From assembly GCF_004116405.1 (NCBI RefSeq), contig NZ_SDIC01000012.1, positions 1 through 64,000 of the forward strand: 64,000 bases of DNA, written 5' to 3'. The translations under genes were made by a program, and so were the position numbers. The first letter of the stretch is position 1, and each line of letters starts with the position of its first letter. This document shows positions 25,072-34,434 of the stretch, piece by piece. This stretch comes from Halegenticoccus tardaugens (GTDB lineage Archaea > Halobacteriota > Halobacteria > Halobacteriales > Haloferacaceae). The notes beneath the pieces are model-generated. The model was given only the letters and a program-made list of their open reading frames with translations, did no database searches and was not told the DNA's origin.

Positions 25072-25377
25072 ATGAGCGTCTGGTTCGACGTCGCGCGGGT
25101 CGCCGCCGGACTGAACGTGCTGTTTCTCCTGACGCTCAGCTACGTCTGGGTTCGCAACTACGCAGAACTCCGCTCGAAGCACACGCTCGGGCTGTTGCTC
25201 TTCGCGCTGTTTCTGCTCGCCGAGAACGCCCTCGCGTTCTACTTCTATCTCTTCGATTCGACGCTGTCGGGGTGGTTCGCGACCGAAGTGCCCCGAATCG
25301 CCTGGCAGGCGATGATGGCGCTGCACGTCCTCGAAACCGCCGGCATCGCCTTCCTCCTGTGGGTGACGTGGGACTGA
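25072..25377 (+). CDS. Small haloarchaeal membrane protein linked to winged-helix regulator
   Basis: This 101-residue protein starts at MSVWFDVARV. It has three predicted membrane helices: VAAGLNVLFLLTLSYVWV, LGLLLFALFLLAENALAFYF and MMALHVLETAGIAFLLWV. Charged RNYAELRSKHT separates the first two. No known family function is visible. It follows the winged-helix gene by 75 bp on the same strand and is probably co-expressed with it. Confidence 0.75.
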   Translation: MSVWFDVARVAAGLNVLFLLTLSYVWVRNYAELRSKHTLGLLLFALFLLAENALAFYFYLFDSTLSGWFATEVPRIAWQAMMALHVLETAGIAFLLWVTWD

Positions 25378-25432
25378 TCCCGTCGGCGACGGGAGAACGA
25401 GTACGACTTCGGGGCACCGGCACTCCGTGCGC

Positions 25433-26920
25433 TCACAGCCGGTACGTCGGCCCGTCGTCGCCGTCTTCGACCTCGACGCCGAGCGCCGCGAGGGCGTCTC
25501 GCAGTTCGTCGGCGCGCTCGTAGTTACCGGCCGCCCGCTCGCGCTCGCGCACGTCGAGCACGAGTTCGACCAGTTCGCCCGCGAGGCGAACGTCGCCCGC
25601 CGACGCGCCGTCGGCGAAGGTCAGCCCGAACACGCCGCCGCCGAGTTCGTCGAACGTCTCGATCGTCCGGCGGAGCCCCCGGTAGTCGAACTCGTCGCGG
25701 CCGTCGAGGTGGCGGTTCGCCGCGGTCGCGAGTTCGAGGAGCGCCGCCATCGCCTCGCGGACGTTGAAGTCGTCGTTCATCGCCCGCGCGAACTCCCCGC
25801 GGGTCTCCTCGACCGCGCCCCGCAGCGTCGCGTCCTCGACCTTGGTTCGGGCGTCGACGCCGTCGCACGCTTCGACCGCCGTCTCGTAGGCGCGTTCGAG
25901 CCGTTCCCAGCGCTCTCTCGCCTCCGCCAGCGCGTCCTCGGAGAACGTCTGCTTCGACCCGTAGGCGGTCGAGAGGTAGAACGTCCGGAGGACGTTCGGG
26001 CCGAACTCCTCGAGGGCGGCCGAGACGGTGAAGTAGTTGCCGAGGCTGGAGCTCATCTTCTCGCCCGCCGTTTCGAGCAGGCCGGTGTGCAGCCAGTAGC
26101 GGGCGAACCGCCGGCCCGTCGCGGCCTCGCTCTGTGCGATCTCGTTTTCGTGGTGCGGGAAGACGAGGTCGTGGCCGCCCACGTGGACGTCGATCGTCTC
26201 GTCGAGGTGCGTCATGCTCATCGCGGAGCACTCGATGTGCCAGCCGGGTCGGCCCTCGCCCCACGGCGACTCCCACGTCTCCCCAGACGGCGCGTCGGCG
26301 TCGTCGAGCGGCTCGTCGCCCGTGCGGTGCTCCGCGACGTCCGCGGGCGAGACCCCCCCGGCCTTCCACAGCGCGAAATCCGCGGGGTGGCGCTTTTCGC
26401 CCCGCTCGTCCGGGTCGCCCTGCGCCTCCATCTCGTCGATCCGCTGGTTCGAGAGCTTCCCGTAGTCGGGAAAGGCCGTGACGTCGAAGTAGACGGAGCC
26501 GCCCCCCTCGTAGGCGTAGCCCTTCTCCATCAGCGTCTCGATGAGGTCGACGATCTCCGGGATGTGCTCGGAGACGCGAGGGTACACCTCGGCGCGCCGG
26601 AGATTCAGCCCCCGCATGTCGGAGAGGACGGCGGCGACGAAGTGCGCCGCGACCGCCGCCTCCGTCTCGCCGAGGTCGTCCTCGCCGATCCGCGCGACGA
26701 TCTTCTCGTTCACGTCGGTGAAGTTCTCGACGTGGCGGACGTCGTACCCCTCGTGTTCCAGCCACCGGTGCATCACGTCGGCGTGCACCCAGACGCGCGC
26801 GTGACCGAGGTGCGCGTCGTCCGAGACCGTGAGCCCGCAGACGTACAACAGGACCTCGTCTCCGCCCGGCTCGAACTCCTCGCGCTCGCCCGTCAGGGTG
26901 TTGGTCACGGACAGCGTCAT
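25433..26920 (-). CDS. cysS: Cysteine-tRNA ligase
   Basis: This 495-residue class I synthetase has HLGH (37-40, the HIGH signature), zinc-site Cys28 in YVCGLTV, GWHIECSAM and the KMSKS equivalent EKMSSS. The C-terminal anticodon-binding helical region is truncated relative to bacteria, as in many archaea. It charges tRNA-Cys. The ATG at 26920 is chosen; a GTG one codon upstream is also in frame. It is monocistronic, flanked by a PH-domain gene on the same strand ~110 bp upstream. Confidence 0.95.
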   Translation of the reverse strand: MTLSVTNTLTGEREEFEPGGDEVLLYVCGLTVSDDAHLGHARVWVHADVMHRWLEHEGYDVRHVENFTDVNEKIVARIGEDDLGETEAAVAAHFVAAVLSDMRGLNLRRAEVYPRVSEHIPEIVDLIETLMEKGYAYEGGGSVYFDVTAFPDYGKLSNQRIDEMEAQGDPDERGEKRHPADFALWKAGGVSPADVAEHRTGDEPLDDADAPSGETWESPWGEGRPGWHIECSAMSMTHLDETIDVHVGGHDLVFPHHENEIAQSEAATGRRFARYWLHTGLLETAGEKMSSSLGNYFTVSAALEEFGPNVLRTFYLSTAYGSKQTFSEDALAEARERWERLERAYETAVEACDGVDARTKVEDATLRGAVEETRGEFARAMNDDFNVREAMAALLELATAANRHLDGRDEFDYRGLRRTIETFDELGGGVFGLTFADGASAGDVRLAGELVELVLDVRERERAAGNYERADELRDALAALGVEVEDGDDGPTYRL

Positions 26921-27032
26921 CACGGTCGGCTAGCAGCGCGAGGACCTAATGCTTGTAGGAATCGACCCGCGGGTGGCGGACCCGTAGCCGAGTCCGACCG
27001 GGACGCGCCGGCGCGAGTCGGCGACTCGACGA

Positions 27033-27560
27033 CTACTCGGCCGCCCCGGCCGTGCGCGTCGCTTCGAGCTGATCGCTCAGCACCCGGTTTACGTCCTCCG
27101 GGTCCGGAACGTCCTCCAGAACCAGGTCGACGGTCCCCGATCCCGCGGTGAAGAGCGTCAGGTCGCCGAACGAGAGCAGCTGCTGCAGCGTCGACTGGTT
27201 GTACGACGTGTTCTGGATGCGGTCGATGCGGAGGCGCGTCACGTCCCGCGTGAGCACCCCGTGCTTGCGGAACACGCCGCGGTTCGTGATCACGTAGTGG
27301 GTGGTCGTCCAGCGGAGGTACGCCGCGAGCCCGACGAAGACGAGGACCGCGACGAGCGCGAGCGGGAGGAGCGGCACCCACCACGGGAGGTCCGGGAGCG
27401 CGAAGCGCAGGCCGATCGCGACCGCGAACCCGACGAGGGCGAGCGCGACGACCGGCGCGAGGTCCCGCGCGAAGACGTAGGCGCTCGGGCGACCGTGCCA
27501 GAGCACGCGCTCGTCGTCGCCGAGCGAGAGCCACTCCGCCGATTCGATCGAGGAGTTCAC
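27033..27560 (-). CDS. Bacterial-type PH domain membrane protein (YdbS/DUF304-like)
   Basis: This 175-residue protein has two closely spaced membrane helices (~36-52 and ~60-83, rich in Val/Ala/Leu). They precede a PH-like beta domain with the YVITNRGVFRKHGVLTRDV and RIDRIQNTSYNQSTLQQLLS motifs. The strand pattern WTTTHYVITNRGV...GDLTLFTAGSG matches the bPH2 (DUF304) family, which is membrane-associated and of unknown cellular role. It is 26 bp from the neighbouring gene on the same strand, so the two may be co-transcribed. Confidence 0.85.
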   Translation of the reverse strand: MNSSIESAEWLSLGDDERVLWHGRPSAYVFARDLAPVVALALVGFAVAIGLRFALPDLPWWVPLLPLALVAVLVFVGLAAYLRWTTTHYVITNRGVFRKHGVLTRDVTRLRIDRIQNTSYNQSTLQQLLSFGDLTLFTAGSGTVDLVLEDVPDPEDVNRVLSDQLEATRTAGAAE

Positions 27561-27586
27561 GGGGGACAGGTAGCCGGAGCGGACGT

Positions 27587-28108
27587 TTATCGATTTTGTT
27601 CGGTCCGTGAGAGGTTCGATCGATCGGGAACGGCGATCAGCACCGCCTCGACGGTTCGAACCGCGGTCGCGCCGTCGCGCCGCCCGACGATCACCGCGAG
27701 CGATCCGGCCGCGACGCCCGCGGCCGCGACGTCGACCCCGGCGGTTCGAAGCCGGTCGAGAACCGCCGCGAGCGCCGCCGCGTCGACGTCCCCCGTCGCC
27801 ACGACGGCGGTCTCCTCGCCCGCGTCCGGTTCGAACCCGATTCCGCCGACGGAGACGAGCGCGTCCGCCGGGTCGTCGACGGCGCCGACGCCGCTTTTCA
27901 TCGTCACCCTCGCGTCGCGCTCGGCCGTCCGGTACGGCGGGAGGTCGTCGGCGAACCGCCGGAGGGCCGTCGCGACCGCCTCGCGATCGCCGTCGAGGTC
28001 GAGAAACGCCGCGGCCGCGGTGTAGTTTACGGCCCCGGCTCGGAGCGCCCGAAGGAGGAACGGGCGTTCGCGGACGGCGCTTCGCGTTTCGGCTGCAAGC
28101 GAGGTCAT
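27587..28108 (-). CDS. Conserved haloarchaeal protein, function unknown
   Basis: This 173-residue acidic protein starts at MTSLAAETRSAVRERP. The N-terminal helical part (FLLRALRAGAVNYTAAAAFL, then GDREAVATALRRFADDLPPY) is followed by an alternating beta/alpha C-terminal region with regular VDVAAAGVAAGSLAVIVGRR segments that look ACT-like. No catalytic motif is visible. It is co-directional with the PH-domain gene (26 bp apart) and divergent from the Bat-type regulator at 28230. Confidence 0.72.
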   Translation of the reverse strand: MTSLAAETRSAVRERPFLLRALRAGAVNYTAAAAFLDLDGDREAVATALRRFADDLPPYRTAERDARVTMKSGVGAVDDPADALVSVGGIGFEPDAGEETAVVATGDVDAAALAAVLDRLRTAGVDVAAAGVAAGSLAVIVGRRDGATAVRTVEAVLIAVPDRSNLSRTEQNR

Positions 28109-28229
28109 AGTTCGGCCTCTTCGGGTCGCCTCATAACTGTTCTGCGGGGGCCGGTCGCCGTTCGACGATTCCGTTTGGACGGAGGTCTCGGGGGACACAT
28201 TCATATGAGTTTGATGGTAACGCGTATCA

Positions 28230-28895
28230 ATGCTCAGGGCGACGATCTATCTCGACCTCGATCGTGACTACGTCCTCAGCGAGATCAGCGATCGGAGCGA
28301 GCGGCCGTTTCTCGTGACGCAGTGTGAGGTCATCGACGGCGAGTCAATCAAGTTCGTCATCGACGCGGGCGACCACTGCGACGGGATCGAGGGGAGGCTC
28401 CGGGCGAGCGAGGCGGTACACGCGGTCGAACGGGTCGGGGAGAAAGAGCTTCTGATCACCAAGCGATCGTCGGGCGCGCTGCCGATAATCCGGAAGAACC
28501 ACGGGATGTTACAGCGGATGAGCAAGTTCGAAGGAACGACGCGCGTGTTCGACGTCGTGGTGTTCAGGCGGGCGGACCTGAAGGCGATAATCGCGGACCT
28601 GCGCGAACTCGGGAGCGTCCACCTCGAGAAACTCAAGCCGTTTTCGACGCCGTCGACGCCGCTTTCGGCGCGACAGGCCGAGGTCCTCTCGCTCGCGCTG
28701 GAGGCGGGCTACTACGACTGGCCCCGGCGGACGGACGCGCAGACGCTCGCCGGACGCCTCGGCATCTGCCACTCCACGCTCCTGGAACACCTCCGCAAGG
28801 CCGAAAAGAAACTGCTGTCGGAGGCGCTCGCGGACGCTTCGATCGCCGCCTCCCCCAGGTCTGCCGACCGACCTCCGGTCGAAGACGCGCGCTGA
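28230..28895 (+). CDS. Bat-type HTH-10 transcriptional regulator
   Basis: This 221-residue protein has an N-terminal bacterio-opsin-activator-like regulatory domain (~1-145). The C-terminal HTH-10 has the hallmark LSARQAEVLSLALEAGYYDW (~148-167), followed by DAQTLAGRLGICHSTLLEHL. It is smaller than the PAS/GAF Bat at 11.5 kb. It lies 88 bp upstream of the ABC importer/CoA-transferase operon on the same strand, so local regulation of that operon is the best guess. The effector is not identifiable. Confidence 0.9.
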   Translation: MLRATIYLDLDRDYVLSEISDRSERPFLVTQCEVIDGESIKFVIDAGDHCDGIEGRLRASEAVHAVERVGEKELLITKRSSGALPIIRKNHGMLQRMSKFEGTTRVFDVVVFRRADLKAIIADLRELGSVHLEKLKPFSTPSTPLSARQAEVLSLALEAGYYDWPRRTDAQTLAGRLGICHSTLLEHLRKAEKKLLSEALADASIAASPRSADRPPVEDAR

Positions 28896-28983
28896 CCGTC
28901 GAACCCGTCGTCCGTCGGGCGTATTTAGTAACCCGACACTCGTGGGGCGTGAAGGTACGTGTGATAATCTATAACAAACGTTG

Positions 28984-30321
28984 ATGGCACACGCGACAGG
29001 TTCGACGACGAAACGGCGAACGACGACGCGCCGGCGCTTTCTCCGATCGGCCGGGGGTGCGACGGCGCTGGCGCTCGCCGGTTGTCTCGGCACCGGCGGC
29101 GGAGACGGAAGCGGAGGGGGCGACGGTACGACGATCAGGTACCTCTCCGACCGAGGGGACTCTAAGGAGGTGATGGATCAGATCGTCTCCGAGTTCGAAG
29201 AGCAGTCCGACTACACGGTGGAGATGATCTACACCGCGAAGGGCACCTCGTCTGATCAGGAGATGCAGAAGATGGTCGCCGCGGGGAACCCGCCGGACGT
29301 CATCTTCGACACCTCGACCGACGCCTACCGGCTTCAGCGGGACGAGGTCCTCGCGCCGGTCACGGGGGCCGTCGAGGACAACGACCTCCCGGACCCGGTT
29401 TCCGTCGACGACGAGTCGTACTTCGCCGCGGCGATGGTCGAACCGCTCATGGGGTGGTACCGAAGCGACGTGTACGACGAGGACCCCGAAACGTGGGAGA
29501 ACTGGCTCTCCGAGGCGGAGCGCGTCACCGGGGAGGGCGAGATGAACGGGTACGTGGTCCAGTCCGGGCAGACGAACAACGCGGACACGCAGATGACCCA
29601 GTACCTCTGGCAGAACGACGTCGAGATCTATCGGGGCCCCTCCGACGACATCGAGGTGACCGTCGACGAGGGATCGGACCGCGAGGCCGCCGTCGAGACG
29701 TTCGAGTGGGTAAAGCGGATGGCCGAGTTCTCGCCGAACGGCAGCGGCTGGGAGTGGGGCGACGCCATCGGCGCGCTCCAGCAGGAGAACGCGGCCGCCA
29801 TCGTCAGCGTCGGCGGGCTTCCCATCCTGACGATTCAGGGTAACCGGCCGGACCTCGTGGAAACGCTCGAACCGATGCCGTTTCCGGTACCTTCGGGCAA
29901 ATCGCAGGACCAGTGGTGGGCGTACATGGAGGGCCACCTCGTCAGAAACGACGGCCAGGCGACCGAGGGTGCGCAGGAATTCGTGTCGTTCTTCAACGAG
30001 AGCGACCGCTTTTTCGACTTCGTCCTCTCCGCCCCGCTGTTTCAGTTCCCGCCGACCCGCGCGCAGCTCGACAGCGAGGCCGTCGAGAGCAACGAGACGA
30101 TCCAGCAGTTCCCGGAAGTGATGGAACTCGTCAGGGAACACTGGGACGTGTTCACGTCGGTGCTCGCCACCGGCGACGACGGCGCGCCCAACATCGTCGC
30201 CGCGGACGCCTACGGCAACCAGGCGTTCGGACAGGCCGCGGACCAGTTGCTCGTGGGCGGGAAATCGCCCGAGGAGACGGTCGACTGGCTCGGCGGGAAG
30301 CTCCGAGAGTTCCAGCGATGA
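28984..30321 (+). CDS. Extracellular solute-binding lipoprotein of CUT1-type ABC importer
   Basis: This 445-residue precursor has a Tat-type leader (TRRRFLRSAGG, from residue 15) and a lipobox LALAGC (lipidated Cys34), then a Gly/Ser-rich linker. The mature part has the sugar-type (SBP family 1) features TIRYLSDRG, KMVAAGNPPDVIFDTSTD and a late EFVSFFNE region. It captures the substrate outside the cell and delivers it to the two permeases. ATG at 28984 is used (a TTG precedes). The stop overlaps the permease start by 4 bases. The substrate is unknown; the CoA-transferase ending the operon hints at an acidic or acyl-convertible compound rather than a plain sugar. Confidence 0.9.
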   Translation: MAHATGSTTKRRTTTRRRFLRSAGGATALALAGCLGTGGGDGSGGGDGTTIRYLSDRGDSKEVMDQIVSEFEEQSDYTVEMIYTAKGTSSDQEMQKMVAAGNPPDVIFDTSTDAYRLQRDEVLAPVTGAVEDNDLPDPVSVDDESYFAAAMVEPLMGWYRSDVYDEDPETWENWLSEAERVTGEGEMNGYVVQSGQTNNADTQMTQYLWQNDVEIYRGPSDDIEVTVDEGSDREAAVETFEWVKRMAEFSPNGSGWEWGDAIGALQQENAAAIVSVGGLPILTIQGNRPDLVETLEPMPFPVPSGKSQDQWWAYMEGHLVRNDGQATEGAQEFVSFFNESDRFFDFVLSAPLFQFPPTRAQLDSEAVESNETIQQFPEVMELVREHWDVFTSVLATGDDGAPNIVAADAYGNQAFGQAADQLLVGGKSPEETVDWLGGKLREFQR

Positions 30322-31226
30322 GCGCGGCGGTCGGAACGCGACTCTCCGGCCGGCTCGGCGGTTCGGCGCTGCTTCTCGCCGTCTGCTTTCTCCCCCTCGT
30401 CGTGTTCTTCGCGGTGGTCTGGGCCGTGCCCATCCTCTACGCGCTGTGGATGAGCCTGTTTCGGGACCCGACGACCGACCCGACGTTCGTCGGCCTCGGT
30501 AACTACGTCGAACTCCTGGCCGCGCCGCCGTTCTGGGGGTTCCTCTGGAACAGCGTCGTCTACGCGGTTTCGACGACCGTTCTCAGCCTGGTGATCGGTC
30601 TCGGACTCGCGCTCGTCGTCAACCAGCGGATCCGCGGCGGCGCGGCGCTGCGGACGATGATGATCTTCCCGTACCTCCTGCCGACGCTCGTGGTCATCTT
30701 CATGTGGAAGTTCATCCTCGATCCGAACATCGGCGTCCTCAACCAGGTGCTACGGGACGCCGGGCTCGTGGAGGAACCCGTCGCCTTCTTCTCGACGGTG
30801 ACGTGGGCGATGCCCGCGGTCGTCGTCACGAGCGTCTGGAAGTTCGCTTCGTTTTCGTTTTTCATCCTCCTCGCGCGCCTTCAGGCCATCGACTCGGATC
30901 TCTACGAGCGGGCCCGCGTCGAGGGCGCGACGACGTGGCAGGCGTTCCGCGACATCACGCTGCCGCACCTCCGGAGCGCGATCCTCATCATCCTCCTCGT
31001 GCGCGGGATCTGGATGTTCAACAAGTTCGATATCATCTACCTGTCGACCCGCGGGGGGCCGCTTCAGAAGACGACGACGCTACCGATCCAGATCTACCAG
31101 CTCGCCTTCAACGAGGTGAACTTCGGGCAGGCGACCGCGCTCGCGGGGATCATGTTCGCCCTTCTCGCGGCGGTCGCGGCGGTGTACTTCCGTGCGTTCG
31201 CGCCGGAGGAAGAGGTGAGCGTCTGA
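30318..31226 (+). CDS. ABC importer permease (CUT1, MalF-like)
   Basis: This 302-residue inner-membrane protein has six hydrophobic segments. The cytoplasmic EAA loop YERARVEGATTWQAFRDITL (next residues PH) contacts the ATPase. The gene starts at an ATG that overlaps the preceding TGA (ATGA). The stop overlaps the next permease ATG by one base (TGATG). Sequence and length fit sugar permease subunit 1. The four-base and one-base overlaps show a compact operon with translational coupling. Confidence 0.92.
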   Translation: MSAAVGTRLSGRLGGSALLLAVCFLPLVVFFAVVWAVPILYALWMSLFRDPTTDPTFVGLGNYVELLAAPPFWGFLWNSVVYAVSTTVLSLVIGLGLALVVNQRIRGGAALRTMMIFPYLLPTLVVIFMWKFILDPNIGVLNQVLRDAGLVEEPVAFFSTVTWAMPAVVVTSVWKFASFSFFILLARLQAIDSDLYERARVEGATTWQAFRDITLPHLRSAILIILLVRGIWMFNKFDIIYLSTRGGPLQKTTTLPIQIYQLAFNEVNFGQATALAGIMFALLAAVAAVYFRAFAPEEEVSV

Positions 31227-32095
31227 TGGCGACCGCCCCTCGGCGCGCGCCGCGGATTTCCTACCGGAACCAGCGGCGCTTCAAGCGCGTCGCGATCTAT
31301 CTCACCGCGCTAGTGGTCTCCGTGTTCGTCACCGTTCCCGTCTACCTGATGGTGATCATCGCGATGCAATCGCCGTCGGCGACGTTCGCCGGCGGAAAGG
31401 TGAGTCTGGTGCCGACGGAGGCCACGCTGCGAAACTTCCGCGTCCTGCTGGAGACGACGAGCACCGTCCGGTACTTCGTCAACAGCCTCATCGTCACGGC
31501 GAGTTCGACGCTCCTCTCGACGTCGATCGCCGTCGCGGCGGGGTACGGGCTCACGCGGTTCGACTTCCGAGGAAAACGCCTCGCCGCCCGGGCCGTGCTC
31601 TTCTCGTACATGTTCAGCCCGATCGTGCTCGCCATCCCCCTCTACGTCATCTTCTTCGCCCTCGGGCTGTTGAACAGCTACTTCGCGCTCACGCTCGCGC
31701 TGACGGCCATCTCCGCCCCGTTCACCATCTGGCTGATGTGGCAGTACTTCCAGACGGTTCCGATCGCGCTCGAAGAGTCCGCGTGGGTCCGCGGGGCGGG
31801 ACGCTTTCGGACCCTCCGGGACGTCGTGTTGCCCGTCGCCCGGCCGGGCTACATCTCCGCGGCCATCTTCTCGTTCGCGGTCGCGTGGAACGACTTCACG
31901 ATGGCCCGCGTGGTGATGAGCCAGGACGAAATGTACACGATCACCGTCGGCGCGAGCCTGTTTCTGGACCGCGTGACGATCGGCTGGGGGGAGACGATGG
32001 CGGTCTCGCTTCTCATCTCGATCCCCCCGTTTCTCATCGCGCTGTTCCTCCAGCGGTACCTGCTGCAGGGCTTCAGCGTGGGAGGGCTCGAATAA
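31226..32095 (+). CDS. ABC importer permease (CUT1, MalG-like)
   Basis: This 289-residue membrane protein has six hydrophobic segments. Its EAA-type loop is EESAWVRGAGRFRTLRDVVL followed by PVARPG. It pairs with the upstream permease to form the channel. Its start overlaps the previous stop (TGATG), and the ATPase gene begins 3 bp after its stop. No unusual features are seen apart from a divergent EAA loop in which the second Ala is a Trp-containing AWV. Confidence 0.92.
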   Translation: MATAPRRAPRISYRNQRRFKRVAIYLTALVVSVFVTVPVYLMVIIAMQSPSATFAGGKVSLVPTEATLRNFRVLLETTSTVRYFVNSLIVTASSTLLSTSIAVAAGYGLTRFDFRGKRLAARAVLFSYMFSPIVLAIPLYVIFFALGLLNSYFALTLALTAISAPFTIWLMWQYFQTVPIALEESAWVRGAGRFRTLRDVVLPVARPGYISAAIFSFAVAWNDFTMARVVMSQDEMYTITVGASLFLDRVTIGWGETMAVSLLISIPPFLIALFLQRYLLQGFSVGGLE

Positions 32096-32097
32096 CG

Positions 32098-33228
32098 ATG
32101 TCGACAAGCATTCACCTCGAAAACCTGAGAAAGGAGTTTCGCACCCTCGGAAACACCCACGTCGCCGTCGACGACCTCACGCTCGACGTCCCCGACGGGT
32201 CCTTTACGACCTTCGTCGGCCCGTCGGGGTGCGGGAAGACGACGACGCTGCGGATGCTCGCCGGGCTGGAGACGCCCACCGCCGGACGCATCGCGTTCGG
32301 CGACCGGGACGTGACGGACCTGCCGCCCCAGCGACGGAACGTGGCGATGGTGTTCCAGTCCATCGCCCTCTACCCCCACATGACCGTCCGGGCGAACATC
32401 GGGTACGGCCTGAAGGTGAGGGGCGTTCCGAAATCGGAGCGCGACGCGCGCATCGAAGAGGCGGCGGAGACGCTCCAGATCACGGAACAACTGGAGAAGA
32501 TGCCCGCCGAGCTGTCGGGCGGACAGCAACAGCGCGTCGCCCTCGGCGGGGCGTTCGTGCAGGATCCGGACGTGCTCTTGCTCGACGAGCCGATGAGCGA
32601 CCTCGACGCGAAGTTGAAATCCGAACTCAGGGTCGAGATCCAGCGGCTCCACCAGGAACTGGAGACGACCATCGTCTACGTCACGCACGACCAGACCGAG
32701 GCGATGACGATGAGCGATCAGGTCGTGCTGCTCCGGGAGGGAGAACTCGCGCAGGCCGACCCGCCGCGTCGACTCTTCGACCGGCCGCGCTCCGAGTACG
32801 TCGCGCGCTTCATCGGCACGCCGTCGACGAACGTCCTCGACTGTCGGGTCGAACGAAGCGGCTCGACGGCGACGGTCGCGGGCCACGGTTTTCGCATCCC
32901 GCTGCCCGCCGACGCGCTGCCGGCGTCCGTCGGCGACGCGGTTCGGCTCGGGATCCGCCCCCAGTTCCTCGCGGTCGACGCCGGCGAGCACCGGTTCGAG
33001 GTGACCGTCGAGGTCGTCGAACCGATCGGAATCGAGTCGGTCGTCCACGGGCGGACCGACGACGGGACGCGGATCGACGTCGTCGCGACCGGCCTCGACG
33101 CGCTGCGCCCCGGCGACCGGATCGCGGTCGGGTTCGACCGCGAGAACGCGTTCGTCTTCGACGCCGACGGCGAGTCGGCGGTCTTCGGCGACGAACTGGC
33201 GGACGACCGGGAGCGGTCGATCCGATGA
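32098..33228 (+). CDS. ABC importer ATPase (MalK/UgpC-like)
   Basis: This 376-residue protein has Walker A GPSGCGKTT (~39-47), Q-loop VFQSIALYPH, signature LSGGQQQR, Walker B LLLDEPMSDLDA and H-loop VTHDQTEA. A C-terminal TOBE/OB regulatory region (~240-376) follows. A notable substitution is LGGAF where most relatives have LARAI/LGRAI after the signature. It energises the permease pair just upstream. It is the only CUT1-type ATPase in the window, so it may also serve the second importer at 38.1 kb. Its end overlaps the CoA-transferase gene by 4 bases. Confidence 0.94.
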   Translation: MSTSIHLENLRKEFRTLGNTHVAVDDLTLDVPDGSFTTFVGPSGCGKTTTLRMLAGLETPTAGRIAFGDRDVTDLPPQRRNVAMVFQSIALYPHMTVRANIGYGLKVRGVPKSERDARIEEAAETLQITEQLEKMPAELSGGQQQRVALGGAFVQDPDVLLLDEPMSDLDAKLKSELRVEIQRLHQELETTIVYVTHDQTEAMTMSDQVVLLREGELAQADPPRRLFDRPRSEYVARFIGTPSTNVLDCRVERSGSTATVAGHGFRIPLPADALPASVGDAVRLGIRPQFLAVDAGEHRFEVTVEVVEPIGIESVVHGRTDDGTRIDVVATGLDALRPGDRIAVGFDRENAFVFDADGESAVFGDELADDRERSIR

Positions 33229-34415
33229 GCGACGGAGCCGACCTCCCCCTGTCGGGGATCGCGGTGGTCGAACTCGGACACATCGTCGCCGGGCCGTTCT
33301 GCGCGCTGCTGCTCGCCGACCTCGGCGCCGACGTGATAAAGGTCGAACACCCCGACGGCGGCGACGCCATCCGCGAATCTAGCCCCCTCGGAAACAGCTC
33401 GTTCAACTACGTGAACCGGAACAAACGGAGCGTCACCCTCGATCTCAAATCGGACGCCGGCGCGGCGGTGTTCGGAGAGCTGCTCGCCGACGCCGACGTC
33501 CTCGTCGAGAACTTCGCGCCCGGAACCGCGGAGCGACTCGGCATCGGGTACGACGACCTCCGGGAGGCGCACCCCTCGCTCGTCTACTGCTCGATCAAGG
33601 GATTCAACCCCGGCCCGTACGAGCGCTATCCGGCGCTCGATCCGGTCGCCGAGGCGCTCTCGGGTCTGATGAGCGTGACCGGCCACCCGGGCCAGCCGCC
33701 GGTCCGCAGCGGGACCAGCATCGCCGACATGGCGGCGTCGTTCTACGGCGCGATCGCAGTCCTCGGGGCGCTTCGACGGCGCGACGCGACGGGGGAGGGG
33801 GGGAAGGTGACCGCGCCGCTCTTCGAGAGCACCGTCGCGTTGATGGGGTACTGGCTCTCGTTCGCGCAGGCGTACGACGAGACGCCGGGACCGCTCGGTG
33901 CGAGCCACCCGAACTGGGCCCCGTACGACGTGTTCCGCACCGACGACGACGAGTGGGTGTTCGTCGGGCCGTCCAGCCAGCGTCAGTGGGTGGCGATGTG
34001 CGAGGCGCTCGGCCTCGACCTCCACCGCGACGAGCGTTTCGAGACCCTCGTCGGTCGTCGGGAGCACGCCGAAGCGCTCACCGAACTGCTCCGCGACGCG
34101 CTCCGTGGGTTCGACGCGAGAACGCTCGTCGAGACGCTCCGCGAGGCGGGGGTGCCCGTCGCCCCGGTCAACGACGCGGGCGACGTCGCCGCGGACCCGC
34201 ACCTCGCGGCGACGGACGCGCTCGCGGAGGTGACGACCGCGGAGGGGCGCAGGCGCACCGTCCGCGTCCCCCGGTTTCCGGTCCGCGCCAGCGGGTTCGA
34301 GCGCGTCGACTCCGCCGATCCGCCCCGACTCGGCGAACACACGGACGAGGTGCTCGCGTCGCTCGGCTACTCGTCCGAGGAAATCGAGGCGATGCGCGAC
34401 CGGGGCGCGGTGTAG
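33225..34415 (+). CDS. Class III CoA-transferase (CaiB/BaiF family)
   Basis: This 396-residue protein contains the CaiB/BaiF signature: N-terminal LSGIAVVELGHIVAGPFCALL, LLADLGADVIKVEHPDGGD and the catalytic Asp in GTSIADMAASFYGAIAVLGA. C-terminal motifs GVPVAPVNDAGDVAADPHL and LGEHTDEVLASLGYS follow. Such enzymes exchange CoA between a carboxylic acid and an acyl-CoA donor. The start ATG overlaps the ATPase stop (ATGA), so it is translated with the transporter. It probably activates the imported acid or a product. The substrate cannot be deduced, and no partner acyl-CoA enzyme is adjacent. Confidence 0.92.
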   Translation: MSDGADLPLSGIAVVELGHIVAGPFCALLLADLGADVIKVEHPDGGDAIRESSPLGNSSFNYVNRNKRSVTLDLKSDAGAAVFGELLADADVLVENFAPGTAERLGIGYDDLREAHPSLVYCSIKGFNPGPYERYPALDPVAEALSGLMSVTGHPGQPPVRSGTSIADMAASFYGAIAVLGALRRRDATGEGGKVTAPLFESTVALMGYWLSFAQAYDETPGPLGASHPNWAPYDVFRTDDDEWVFVGPSSQRQWVAMCEALGLDLHRDERFETLVGRREHAEALTELLRDALRGFDARTLVETLREAGVPVAPVNDAGDVAADPHLAATDALAEVTTAEGRRRTVRVPRFPVRASGFERVDSADPPRLGEHTDEVLASLGYSSEEIEAMRDRGAV

Positions 34416-34434
34416 TGCGCGTTCCCCCGATCGA

